Positions 15,198-22,495 of a DNA stretch of 55,605 nucleotides are shown here, in pieces. This DNA is from Parvimonas sp. (GTDB taxonomy: Bacteria > Bacillota > Clostridia > Tissierellales > Peptoniphilaceae), in contig JALEHY010000002.1 of NCBI GenBank assembly GCA_022770425.1, forward strand, positions 1 to 55,605, written 5' to 3'. The number at the start of each line of letters is the position of its first letter. The first letter of the stretch is position 1. Below the pieces are notes generated by a model, which was not told the origin of the DNA, searched no databases, and saw only the letters and a list, made by a program, of their open reading frames with translations. The translations under genes and the position numbers were made by a program.

Positions 15198-16403
15198 TTA
15201 ATCACAATTTTTATTTTCTTCTTGTAATTCCATCAATCCGTCAACATTTTTGATACTATCAAATCTCTTAGTAATTTTGGTTGATGTTGTAAATATATCC
15301 TTTACATCTTTGCTGACTTTATTTATATCCTTTTCCAAAGTTTCCCAACGCTTAGCATATCTGTCAAATTCTGTTGATAAAGAATTTAATTCTTTTTGAA
15401 TTTCAAGTGCATACTGAGACTGCTTCAAATTTTGTGAAACAGCTTGAACTGTCGTAAGTATTGCCATCATAGTTGTAGGTGATGTAATCCATACTCTTTT
15501 AGAATATGCATACTCAACTATTTTTGAATTATATGCGTTTAAGTATGCAAATATAGCCTCAGCAGGTAAAAACAAAATTGCCTGATCTGTTGTTTCATTT
15601 TTTATAATATACTTTGAAGAAATATCATCAATATGCTTTTTTAAATTTTGTTCAAAAAGTTTTTCGCTTTCTGATTTATTTTCACTTTCATCAAATAAAC
15701 GTCTATAATTTTCAAGTGGAAATTTACTGTCAATACATATTGTTCCAACAGGTTCAGGTGCAAACAAAACAGCATCTGCGACTGTTCCGTTAGAAAGTTT
15801 AAATTGTTTTTTGTAAATATCGCTATTTTCTCCAAATGCCGAATTTAAAACTTGATATAACTGAACTTCTCCGAAAATTCCTCTTGTCTTTTTATCCGTC
15901 AAAACATTATTTAAATTTTGAACATTATTAGATAAAAATTCCATCTTTTTTTGCGCCTCATCAAGTCTGCCTAAACTTTGCATAACATTACTAAAAGTTT
16001 TTTTAGTATCTTCAAAACTTTTTTCAAGTTTAAGCTCTACTCTCTCATTAATCTTGTCAAGACGTGTTTCAACAACAGTTGTTAAATTTAAAAAGTCATT
16101 TTTTAATTCTGTTCTAAGTTTATTATTAAAATTAAAAATAGAATCTATATTATCCTTACCGGATTTTATAATGCTTTCATTTGTCTGTTGTTTAAAATTT
16201 AAAAGTTGATTTGAAACTTTATCATTACTTGCATTAAGTTTTTCAGATAATTTTGAAAATTCATCAGAAAATCCTAATTTTAATTTTAATATATCTTCAT
16301 CCTTAATCACTTGTGAATCATTTTTACTAAACTTGAGCAAAAACACTATAATAAGAAGCAAAAATAATATCACAACCAAAAAAATTAAAATTATTGCACT
16401 CAT
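15198..16403 (-). CDS. rmuC: DNA recombination protein RmuC homologue
   Basis: A 401-residue RmuC-family protein. An N-terminal membrane anchor (about residues 3-23) is followed by a long coiled coil (about 40-170), then the conserved PD-(D/E)xK-like core: RGIFGEVQLYQVLN, VADAVLFAPEP, CIDSKFPLENYRRL, and FLPAEAIFAYLN with VWITSPTTMMAILTTVQAV. The family is linked to limiting recombination at inverted repeats, and the fold suggests a nuclease; activity is unproven. It starts 7 bp after the deacetylase gene and is co-transcribed with it. Its stop codon touches the right arm of the split terminator. Confidence 0.92.
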   Translation of the reverse strand: MSAIILIFLVVILFLLLIIVFLLKFSKNDSQVIKDEDILKLKLGFSDEFSKLSEKLNASNDKVSNQLLNFKQQTNESIIKSGKDNIDSIFNFNNKLRTELKNDFLNLTTVVETRLDKINERVELKLEKSFEDTKKTFSNVMQSLGRLDEAQKKMEFLSNNVQNLNNVLTDKKTRGIFGEVQLYQVLNSAFGENSDIYKKQFKLSNGTVADAVLFAPEPVGTICIDSKFPLENYRRLFDESENKSESEKLFEQNLKKHIDDISSKYIIKNETTDQAILFLPAEAIFAYLNAYNSKIVEYAYSKRVWITSPTTMMAILTTVQAVSQNLKQSQYALEIQKELNSLSTEFDRYAKRWETLEKDINKVSKDVKDIFTTSTKITKRFDSIKNVDGLMELQEENKNCD

Positions 16404-16410
16404 AATTCCC

Positions 16411-17412
16411 CTACTTTAAAATACCAAACTCATATCCTTCTGACTTAAAATGTTCGATAATATTCGGAAGGGCTTTAATGGTCAATTCCTTTCCGGCAGA
16501 ATCATGCATAAGTACAACAGCAATATTTTGTTGTTTCCAATAAGTCAGTGAAGTTTTAACAAATTCTACCATTTTAGCCTCATCAGTAGGTCTTTTTTTA
16601 AGAGGTTCAGCGTCACCATTTAAACTATTCCAATCTATCCACTCTAAACCTAAAGATTTTAACGCCTGATCTGCATTATTTTCAGAATCTAAGCCTTTCC
16701 AAGACATATGGCCTCCTGGATATCTCCAAACTGCTGTTTTAAATTTATCTCCTAACAATTCTTTAAGTCTGTCCAAAGTTTTTTGTGCCTCATCTTTTAT
16801 AACAGTTGGATTTGGAACTCTGTTAGGATATAATTTTTCATAACTGTGTGAAAAACTATGAATAGCAATTGAATGTCCTTCTTTAAGTTCTCTTTCCAAA
16901 TAAGGTTTTGCACTGTCACTAAGAGTTTTTCCTACAATAAAAAATGTTGCAGGGACTTTTTTTTCTTTTAGAATATCCAATACCTTATCTGTTATTCCAG
17001 GAGTAACTCCATCATCAAAAGTAAGAAAAACCACTTTTTTACCATTATACTCTTTTTTACTTAAAATATAATCTCTTATTGTTGCGGTATCATAAGCATA
17101 ATTGTCTGCAGACTTTACATAGTTCCCTGCGTCAGCTAAATCTAAACTGTTATTATCCTTATTATCTTTTCCATTTTCAACAACAGTATTCTTTTCACTA
17201 CTGATATTCTTATCAGTGGTTTTACTATTATCTTTTTTTGCAACATTTGTTGTTTTGTTATCATTTAATACGCTCAAAACATACTTACTTCCAAGAAATA
17301 TTGTTAGTGCCAAAAAAACAGCAGTAATGATAATAAAATTTTCTCTTCTACGCTTTCTCCTTCTTATTTCTTGTTTACGTTGATTTCTATCTAAGTTATT
17401 GTCAATACTCAT
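16411..17412 (-). CDS. Membrane-anchored polysaccharide deacetylase (NodB domain)
   Basis: A 333-residue surface enzyme. A very basic cytoplasmic tail (RKQEIRRRKRRR) precedes one transmembrane helix (about 26-48), a Lys/Asn/Thr-rich linker, and a NodB deacetylase domain from about residue 125. Catalytic motifs are all present: TFDDG (131-135), HSFSH with metal ligands His185 and His189, and RYPGG (230-234), plus late VVLMHDS. It resembles PgdA-type peptidoglycan N-acetylglucosamine deacetylases, which confer lysozyme resistance; the substrate is inferred. AGGAGG precedes the ATG. The promoter overlaps a perfect 12-bp inverted repeat (17446-17486). rmuC follows in the same unit. Confidence 0.9.
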   Translation of the reverse strand: MSIDNNLDRNQRKQEIRRRKRRRENFIIITAVFLALTIFLGSKYVLSVLNDNKTTNVAKKDNSKTTDKNISSEKNTVVENGKDNKDNNSLDLADAGNYVKSADNYAYDTATIRDYILSKKEYNGKKVVFLTFDDGVTPGITDKVLDILKEKKVPATFFIVGKTLSDSAKPYLERELKEGHSIAIHSFSHSYEKLYPNRVPNPTVIKDEAQKTLDRLKELLGDKFKTAVWRYPGGHMSWKGLDSENNADQALKSLGLEWIDWNSLNGDAEPLKKRPTDEAKMVEFVKTSLTYWKQQNIAVVLMHDSAGKELTIKALPNIIEHFKSEGYEFGILK

Positions 17413-17440
17413 AATATCCTCCTAAAAGTATTTATATGAT

Positions 17441-17449
17441 ATTATAACA
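17441..17449 (-). promoter_or_regulatory. Extended -10 promoter of the deacetylase-rmuC unit
   Basis: TGTTATAAT on the minus strand is an extended -10 (TG-n-TATAAT) about 30 bp before the deacetylase start. No good -35 is at the standard spacing, which suits an extended -10 promoter. Confidence 0.6.
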
Positions 17450-17486
17450 TAATTACTCTATAATAATTTTTCAAAGTAATTATGTT
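17446..17486. promoter_or_regulatory. Perfect 12-bp inverted repeat over the deacetylase promoter
   Basis: AACATAATTACT (17446-17457) and AGTAATTATGTT (17475-17486) are perfect complements with a 17-bp centre. The near arm overlaps the extended -10 box and the far arm covers the -35 region, as expected for a repressor or two-component regulator site. Confidence 0.5.
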
Positions 17487-17495
17487 GAAACAAAT

Positions 17496-17520
17496 TGAGT
17501 CTACGATTGTCGTAAACTCA
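17496..17520 (-). terminator. Hairpin after the acyltransferase gene (weak terminator?)
   Basis: TGAGTCTACGA and TCGTAAACTCA pair over 11 bp with one mismatch and a 3-nt loop, 55 bp after the acyltransferase stop. The following sequence on the minus strand is only moderately T-rich (AATTTGTTTC), so termination may be partial. Confidence 0.4.
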
Positions 17521-17574
17521 TATTTATTATAACACAAATTAAAAATAAAAATCAAACTTATACAAACTAACAAA

Positions 17575-18666
17575 TTATAAATTAATTTTTAACAAAAAAT
17601 TTTCAATGTTAATAAATAATTTTTTCAATTTTAAAACTCTAAATAAAAACCATCTGAAAACATCTATAAACATACACACTAAACAAATTTCCAAAACTGT
17701 ATATACTATTTTTAAAATCATATCAAAGGAATAAAAATTTAAAAAATAAGCAAATTTATCTACAATGAAATATTCCCTTACCAATTCATGTTCATGTATC
17801 AAATAAATGGAAAAACAAAGTTGTCCTCCAAAAATTATAATATTTTTTAAAAATTTTGTTCTTATTTTAATTTTTGAAAAAAATAATAGTAATGTAATTG
17901 AGCATATAAGTATTGTCGGAGATACATATTCCATCAAAGAAAATTTAAATTCTATATTATTTATAAGCATATAGTCAGAATACCTTTTTATAAAAAAAGT
18001 AATTACAACACAAACAAAATATAATATAAGTAAAATTATCTTATCAAATTTAAAATTAAACTTAATTTGGTATTTGCTGATATATCCTCCAACTAAATAC
18101 AATATTGAAAGCCAAAGAACATGGTAGCCTCTACTAATTTTAAACACATCAGCAATATAAATTGTAGGAAAAATTGAAAAAACTAAAATTAAACTAAATA
18201 TTATAACTCTTAACTGTTTTTCAGGGATATTATTAATCGCACTATTAAAAATAGGTATTAAAAAAAACATGGAAAAATAAGCTGTAAAGTACCAATATTT
18301 AGAATTTAAAACAGGAAAAAATGATTCTATCAATTCCGTTTTTGAGAAATAATTTATACCTAACTTTGAAAAAACAAACGAAATTGTAACAGTATAAAAA
18401 ACAACTTGCAACCATAAAATTAAAATATTGGAATATTTAAACTTAGACTTTACTCCTACAAATCCCGAAATTAAAGCGTAACAATTAACAGCACAATATG
18501 ACATTATTTCTAAAATCCACAATATATTGTATTTCATACTAAAAATTTCTACATTTTCATTGTACAATAAATTCCCTTTTCCCAATACATGAAGTGTAAC
18601 AACCATTAACATTGATACAATTCTCAATAGGTCTATTCCATAATTTCTTTCTGATTTATTTTCCAT
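17575..18666 (-). CDS. Acyltransferase family 3 (OafA-like) membrane protein
   Basis: A 363-residue polytopic membrane protein with about ten hydrophobic segments. The N-terminal NYGIDLLRIVSMLMVVTLHV holds the family's Arg and catalytic-type His in the first transmembrane region. YWYFTAYFSMFFLIPIFN and LCFSIYLIHEHELVREY are also typical. Such enzymes pass acetyl or other acyl groups from the cytoplasm to surface glycans, peptidoglycan, teichoic acid or lipids. It has no second (SGNH) domain. It lies between the secreted peptidase gene and the deacetylase, which fits surface modification, but its target is unknown. AAGGTGG precedes the ATG. No separate promoter is evident in the short gap, so it may depend on readthrough of the terminator at 18700-18722. 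Confidence 0.85.
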   Translation of the reverse strand: MENKSERNYGIDLLRIVSMLMVVTLHVLGKGNLLYNENVEIFSMKYNILWILEIMSYCAVNCYALISGFVGVKSKFKYSNILILWLQVVFYTVTISFVFSKLGINYFSKTELIESFFPVLNSKYWYFTAYFSMFFLIPIFNSAINNIPEKQLRVIIFSLILVFSIFPTIYIADVFKISRGYHVLWLSILYLVGGYISKYQIKFNFKFDKIILLILYFVCVVITFFIKRYSDYMLINNIEFKFSLMEYVSPTILICSITLLLFFSKIKIRTKFLKNIIIFGGQLCFSIYLIHEHELVREYFIVDKFAYFLNFYSFDMILKIVYTVLEICLVCMFIDVFRWFLFRVLKLKKLFINIENFLLKINL

Positions 18667-18699
18667 TATTATCCACCTTAGTAAATCATTTAATAAAAA

Positions 18700-18722
18700 T
18701 ATAAGGAGAAACTCTCCTTATA
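18700..18722 (-). terminator. Terminator after the C39-like peptidase gene
   Basis: Perfect 10-bp stem TATAAGGAGA/TCTCCTTATA with a 3-nt loop, followed on the minus strand by TTTTTATT. It lies only 34 bp before the acyltransferase gene start. Confidence 0.75.
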
Positions 18723-18753
18723 CTTTTATGATTGTTATATAAAAAATTAAAAT

Positions 18754-20031
18754 TTATCTATAAACTATTGCTTTCCTTCCAAATCTTTCATAAGCCATTA
18801 ATAAGTACCCATAATAACTGTTCGCTCCGGAATTATAATCAACATGAACGTTGTAGTTATTCCCAACAGATTCTATGCAATAAAATCCTCTACTATCATA
18901 ACCTGTCAGCAAAATTGAATGATAATCTGAACTTGCATAAAAGTCACCATTTCCTGCATTTAATACTATATTAGGACTGACTCTTGAATACCATATTTGA
19001 ACAGTATTTCCACGTGATAATTCGTATTTTATTGTTTCAAAGGATGCTCCACTAATGTCTTCAACAGTAGGTAATAATTTTTTCAAAGTCGGTAACATCC
19101 CACTTGGGTAGCTTGCAGGAAATGCTCCATGCATATAGCTGTGATTTGATGGATTTCCCATAGTTCCCGTTCTCGGATCACCTGTATTAGGTAATAGTGA
19201 AAGTAAAGTGGTAGGATTTACACTAACACCTTTACTATGTAGCCCACTTGCTGCAGAAAGTAACCAACACCCTGTATAATATCTATATATAGAAAAATCA
19301 TAAACATAAATATTATCTGTAATTCTGTAATATGAAGGAATAGTTATTTGATTTCCATTTGTGAAATATTTCCCAATATAATATCCATTTGCATATTTTC
19401 CATTTACAAAATACTTTTCTCCGCTTGAATCTTTACCATATCCTGTTAATTTCTTTCCGTCTTTAAAAAAGTACCATGCACTTCCGTCGTCATACCACCA
19501 GTTTGCTAATTTTTTATCATCCCCATAAAAAAGTCCTTTTATATAAACTTTTCCCTTTGTTTCTATTCCTTCCTTAAACAATTTACCTTCAAAAAATCCA
19601 TTTGCATACTTTCCATTTACAAAATATTTTTCTCCGCTTGCGTCTTTACCTTTTCCTGTTAATTTCTTCCCATCTTTAAAAAAGTACCATGCACTTCCGT
19701 CATCATACCACCAATTTGCCAATTTCCCATTATCACAAAAAAGTTTATTTAAATACCCATTTGCATATTTTCCGTTTTTAAAATATCTTTCTCCACTTGA
19801 ATCTTTACCTTTTCCTGTTAATTTCTTTCCGTCTTTAAAAAAATACCACGCACTTCCGTCATCATACCACCAGTTTGCTAATTCTCCGTTAAAGTAAAAT
19901 TTATTATCTTTGTACCCTGTATATTTTTGTGATGTTACTTCGGCACAAATATAATCACTATGTACAAATAAACTTTTAGTTATTATGAATAAAAATAAAA
20001 AAGTTAAAATTTTTATGACATTTCTTTTCAT
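18754..20031 (-). CDS. Secreted C39-like cysteine peptidase with three cell-wall-type repeats
   Basis: The 425-residue protein has an N-terminal signal peptide (about 1-30). Three nearly identical repeats of about 43 residues follow (51-93, 104-146, 175-217), each with ANWWYDDGSAWYFF, KDGKKLTG and a KYFVNGKYANGY-type end. They resemble the aromatic/Gly wall-attachment repeats of choline- or glucan-binding proteins. The C-terminal part (about 235-425) fits a C39-like papain-fold peptidase: TGCWLLSAASGL with Cys255 and DYHSILLTGYD with His371, then FYCIESVGN. No ABC domain is present, so it is not a bacteriocin exporter. AGGAGG precedes the ATG. It is expressed from an array of repeated promoters (20084-20243) and lies next to the cytolysin gene. 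Substrate unknown; degradation of host or wall proteins is inference. Confidence 0.8.
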   Translation of the reverse strand: MKRNVIKILTFLFLFIITKSLFVHSDYICAEVTSQKYTGYKDNKFYFNGELANWWYDDGSAWYFFKDGKKLTGKGKDSSGERYFKNGKYANGYLNKLFCDNGKLANWWYDDGSAWYFFKDGKKLTGKGKDASGEKYFVNGKYANGFFEGKLFKEGIETKGKVYIKGLFYGDDKKLANWWYDDGSAWYFFKDGKKLTGYGKDSSGEKYFVNGKYANGYYIGKYFTNGNQITIPSYYRITDNIYVYDFSIYRYYTGCWLLSAASGLHSKGVSVNPTTLLSLLPNTGDPRTGTMGNPSNHSYMHGAFPASYPSGMLPTLKKLLPTVEDISGASFETIKYELSRGNTVQIWYSRVSPNIVLNAGNGDFYASSDYHSILLTGYDSRGFYCIESVGNNYNVHVDYNSGANSYYGYLLMAYERFGRKAIVYR

Positions 20032-20063
20032 ACTTCCTCCTAAACATTAATCCAATCCTTAAG

Positions 20064-20072
20064 ATTATATCA
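20064..20072 (-). promoter_or_regulatory. Extended -10 promoter closest to the peptidase gene
   Basis: TGATATAAT on the minus strand is an extended -10 about 33 bp before the ATG. Its -35 position falls inside the first tandem repeat unit, with a poor match (TATGTT). Confidence 0.5.
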
Positions 20073-20103
20073 TATATCAATCATTTAACATAAATTTATA
20101 TTT

Positions 20104-20132
20104 ATTATACATCATTAGATAAATATATGCAA
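20104..20132 (-). promoter_or_regulatory. Repeat promoter copy 1 (nearest the peptidase gene)
   Basis: TTGCAT (20132-20127), 17-bp spacer, TATAAT (20109-20104) on the minus strand. Start site expected near 20097, inside ATAAATTTAT. Confidence 0.65.
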
Positions 20133-20156
20133 GAGTTTTAACATAAATTTATATTT

Positions 20157-20185
20157 ATTATACATCATTAGATAAATATATACAA
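20157..20185 (-). promoter_or_regulatory. Repeat promoter copy 2
   Basis: TTGTAT (20185-20180), 17-bp spacer, TATAAT (20162-20157) on the minus strand, 53 bp upstream of copy 1. Confidence 0.6.
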
Positions 20186-20209
20186 GAGTTTTAACATAAA
20201 TTTATATTT

Positions 20210-20238
20210 AAAATACATTATTAGATAAATATATACAA
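20210..20238 (-). promoter_or_regulatory. Repeat promoter copy 3 (decayed -10)
   Basis: TTGTAT (20238-20233), 17-bp spacer, TATTTT (20215-20210) on the minus strand. The -10 box has lost two consensus bases, so this copy is probably weak. Confidence 0.4.
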
Positions 20239-20328
20239 GAGTTAAGTATTTTTATAAACTGTAATATATTTCTTTGTTTATAAATTACAATTAAAAATAA
20301 TTTTGAAATAAAATTTTTACATCAAATA

Positions 20329-20358
20329 AAAAAATCGGAAAATTGATTCCGATTTTTT
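20329..20358 (-). terminator. Terminator of the cytolysin gene
   Basis: Perfect 12-bp stem AAAAAATCGGAA/TTCCGATTTTTT with a 6-nt loop, 15 bp after the cytolysin stop. It insulates the toxin gene from the peptidase promoters. Confidence 0.9.
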
Positions 20359-20373
20359 TATTTAAATGTTTGA

Positions 20374-21930
20374 TTAATCATTTGTAACTATATCATGCAT
20401 TTTCGGATTTAATGTAGTTCCCCAAATCCAAATTTCTCTATGTTTAGCTAATTGAATATCTTCTTTATTATAAACAGTTCTCCAAGGTTCCCAGATAAGT
20501 CCTGTTTTTTCTATTGCTTTTACAGAAAGATTTCTTACATTTCCTTTAAGCGGAATAGTAACTGAAAAACCTGCTGTTCTTGATTTCCCATTATCTTCCC
20601 AAGCTTTAGGCACTAATATTTCTTTACCGTTTTCATCATAAGTTAACTCGTCCCAAGTAACAAAAAACTTAGCTATATATCCACCTGTGTGCTTTAAAAC
20701 AAGTTCTCCGTTTCTATAAGAAGTAACCTTTGTTTCAATGTAATCGCTACTACTGTTTACAATCGCAGGTTCGTTATCTTTTACAAATGCAGTTCTATAT
20801 GAAACAGGAACTGCAGGAGTTTCTCTGTTATATCTACTTCCTGATTTTATTATTTCTTTTAAATCTTCAACTTTTCCACTAACAACTTTAGTTGCTTCTC
20901 CTGAATCTCCGCCTAAAATAACAGCAGTAAATGAAGTATTATCTAAAATATGTTGAAATTCTGCATCAGCTTTTACATCTACACCTTTTATTAGAGCTTG
21001 GAAAGCAGCATGAACCTTTGCACTCTTACTTGAAGTTTCCAATTTTATAAACATTGAACGTCCATAAGAAACATCTGAAACATAAACAGGAGGCGTTTTT
21101 TCATTAATCCCTGCATTTTTTAAGTTTTCAACACTTACTGAAGGTGCAAAGAAATCAGCAGGACTCGCCGGAGTATCTATACTGACATTATAATAAACTT
21201 GTTTAAAATGTACTACACAAGCTTGTTTTTCACCACTTGCAAGTGCATCAAAATCTATATTTAAAGGAAGACCCATTTTCTCAAAACCTAAACCGAATTG
21301 TGCTTTTAATTGGTTCATACTTTTTGCCATTGTTTCAGTATACGAAATCTTTGCCGCCACATTTGGATATAAACTTGCATAAGTAGAATTCCATCTGTCA
21401 GTAAGAGTATTTATCGCTCCTCTAATATTACTGTTAGTAGGATTTTCAACTACTTCACCATTACTGTTATTAGTCATTCCAGGTAAATCAATACTAACTT
21501 TTAACGGAGATCTGTTTAAAGAAATAACAGTAGGATTATTTTCTAATAAGCCTTTATCCGCTCTAAGTATTGCTCCCGGAAAAACTCTGTTACCACTTGA
21601 AGTCATTATTGAAACATCTGCATTCTTGTGAGTAAGATTCTTTTTAATTTTTTCAACTACTATAAATTCATTATTACTGTTTTTTCCGGTAGTCGGGAAC
21701 TTAGTTGTTATACTTTCCCCGTTATGAGTCAAAATGTTTTCAGAATCATAATTTAATCCATAAAAATAGTTGTTCAACTTTGCTTTATAATCTTGACTTG
21801 AAATTACAGAGCTTTTAACTACATTACTCTTTGAAGAAACTTCTTCTGCCAAAGACTTAACTGTCGGTTGCACCATGATAGATGCAGTTAATAAAAATAA
21901 AATTGTTGATTTTTTAAAATTTTTTTTCAT
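20374..21930 (-). CDS. Cholesterol-dependent cytolysin (pore-forming toxin)
   Basis: The 518-residue secreted toxin has a signal peptide (about 1-29, cleaved near SLA-EE) and the four-domain cholesterol-dependent cytolysin fold, with family-typical length. DYKAKLNNYFYGLNYDSENIL is near the start, and GVDVKADAEFQHILDNTSF and VILGGDSGEATKVVSG fall in the pore-forming region. Domain 4 ends with the undecapeptide EKTGLIWEPWR (474-484) and the Thr-Leu cholesterol pair (506-507 in IWGTTLNP). The canonical sequence is ECTGLAWEWWR. Here Cys is Lys and the second Trp of the WEWW stretch is Pro, as I recall for vaginolysin and lectinolysin (EKTGLVWEPWR), so thiol activation is not expected. It has its own consensus promoter, a strong AGGAGG site and a terminator, so it is monocistronic. 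Confidence 0.96.
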   Translation of the reverse strand: MKKNFKKSTILFLLTASIMVQPTVKSLAEEVSSKSNVVKSSVISSQDYKAKLNNYFYGLNYDSENILTHNGESITTKFPTTGKNSNNEFIVVEKIKKNLTHKNADVSIMTSSGNRVFPGAILRADKGLLENNPTVISLNRSPLKVSIDLPGMTNNSNGEVVENPTNSNIRGAINTLTDRWNSTYASLYPNVAAKISYTETMAKSMNQLKAQFGLGFEKMGLPLNIDFDALASGEKQACVVHFKQVYYNVSIDTPASPADFFAPSVSVENLKNAGINEKTPPVYVSDVSYGRSMFIKLETSSKSAKVHAAFQALIKGVDVKADAEFQHILDNTSFTAVILGGDSGEATKVVSGKVEDLKEIIKSGSRYNRETPAVPVSYRTAFVKDNEPAIVNSSSDYIETKVTSYRNGELVLKHTGGYIAKFFVTWDELTYDENGKEILVPKAWEDNGKSRTAGFSVTIPLKGNVRNLSVKAIEKTGLIWEPWRTVYNKEDIQLAKHREIWIWGTTLNPKMHDIVTND

Positions 21931-21959
21931 ACCTTACCTCCTACAAATTTTATAGGTAT

Positions 21960-21988
21960 ATAATACATTATTAAAAAACGTTTGTCAA
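21960..21988 (-). promoter_or_regulatory. Cytolysin promoter
   Basis: On the minus strand a perfect TTGACA (21988-21983), 17-bp spacer and TATTAT (21965-21960) lie 30 bp before the cytolysin ATG. The spacer contains AACGTTTTTTAAT. Confidence 0.85.
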
Positions 21989-22445
21989 TAGTTATTTTAA
22001 TTTTTTTAAAAATAATTTAATTATAATATTTTATCACAATTTTTAAAAAAATTATATTTTTATGATAATTATCTCTAAATAATATAATAAAATTAGATTT
22101 TAATTAAAAATATATCTGTAATTATGATTATATTATAAACTTGGTAATTAATATGAATTTTTATTTGTTACGTTTTCTTTTATTTTTATCCAATAAAAAT
22201 ATGTCACTTTATATTAAATTTTCACACCAAAAATTATTTTTTAATAATTCTAAAAAAATATTTACTAAATGTAACAAAATATCTTTTAGAAAAATAATAA
22301 AAATTGTTTAAAAAAATAATTAAATTCATATTTTTGTATTATGTTAAGCAAAATTATATATTTTTGATTATATAAAAATACTTATTTAAATTAAACTAAT
22401 GTTTCAATACAAAAATCTTTGAAAACATTATTTTCAAAAACAAAA

Positions 22446-22480
22446 AAAAGATATTGATGCTATTTGCAACAATATCTTTT
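22446..22480 (-). terminator. Terminator of tex
   Basis: Perfect 11-bp stem AAAAGATATTG/CAATATCTTTT with a 13-nt loop, followed by an A/T-rich tail that gives T residues on the minus strand. Confidence 0.8.
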
Positions 22481-22495
22481 TAAAATCTCAATAAT

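Larger units (their letters stand above)
14855..15198. terminator. Bidirectional terminator between pepD and rmuC, split by an IS remnant
   Basis: AAAAAGTTGAGAATT (14855-14869) and its exact complement AATTCTCAACTTTTT (15184-15198) form 15-bp arms now about 314 bp apart. They flank the IS remnant at 14873-15177. Together they look like one bidirectional terminator for the convergent genes, with the insertion in its loop. The stem resembles the potD terminator (AAAGTTGAG core). The right arm runs into the rmuC stop codon. Confidence 0.75.
20084..20243. repeat. Three tandem 53-bp repeats, each carrying a promoter
   Basis: Units begin at 20084, 20137 and 20190. The first two differ at one base over most of their length; the third is more divergent. 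On the minus strand each unit holds a -35 box, exactly 17 bp, and a -10 box, then a palindrome ATAAATTTAT at the expected start site. This fills most of the 342-bp gap between the cytolysin and peptidase genes; the rest holds the cytolysin terminator (20329-20358) and AT-rich DNA. Confidence 0.9.
21931..22495. other. Long AT-rich intergenic region between tex and the cytolysin gene
   Basis: This 565-bp gap holds the cytolysin promoter (21960-21988) at one end and the tex terminator (22446-22480) at the other. The middle (about 22000-22440) is extremely AT-rich, with no convincing gene, repeat or hairpin. It could bend or hold regulatory proteins such as nucleoid proteins, but no specific site is recognised. 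Confidence 0.6.

Noticed and set aside
18754..20031. The repeat protein considered as a choline-binding protein.
   Set aside because: The repeats lack the exact choline-binding spacing I know, and no choline-teichoic-acid genes are here, so only a general wall-type repeat is claimed.
20084..20243. The tandem repeats considered as a CRISPR array or plasmid-type iterons.
   Set aside because: Units are contiguous without unique spacers, and there are no cas or replication genes. Promoter content explains them better.
22153..22311. A 52-codon plus-strand ORF in the AT-rich spacer before the cytolysin gene.
   Set aside because: No ribosome binding site, composition is Lys/Asn/Phe/Ile as expected from random AT-rich DNA, and no recognisable feature.
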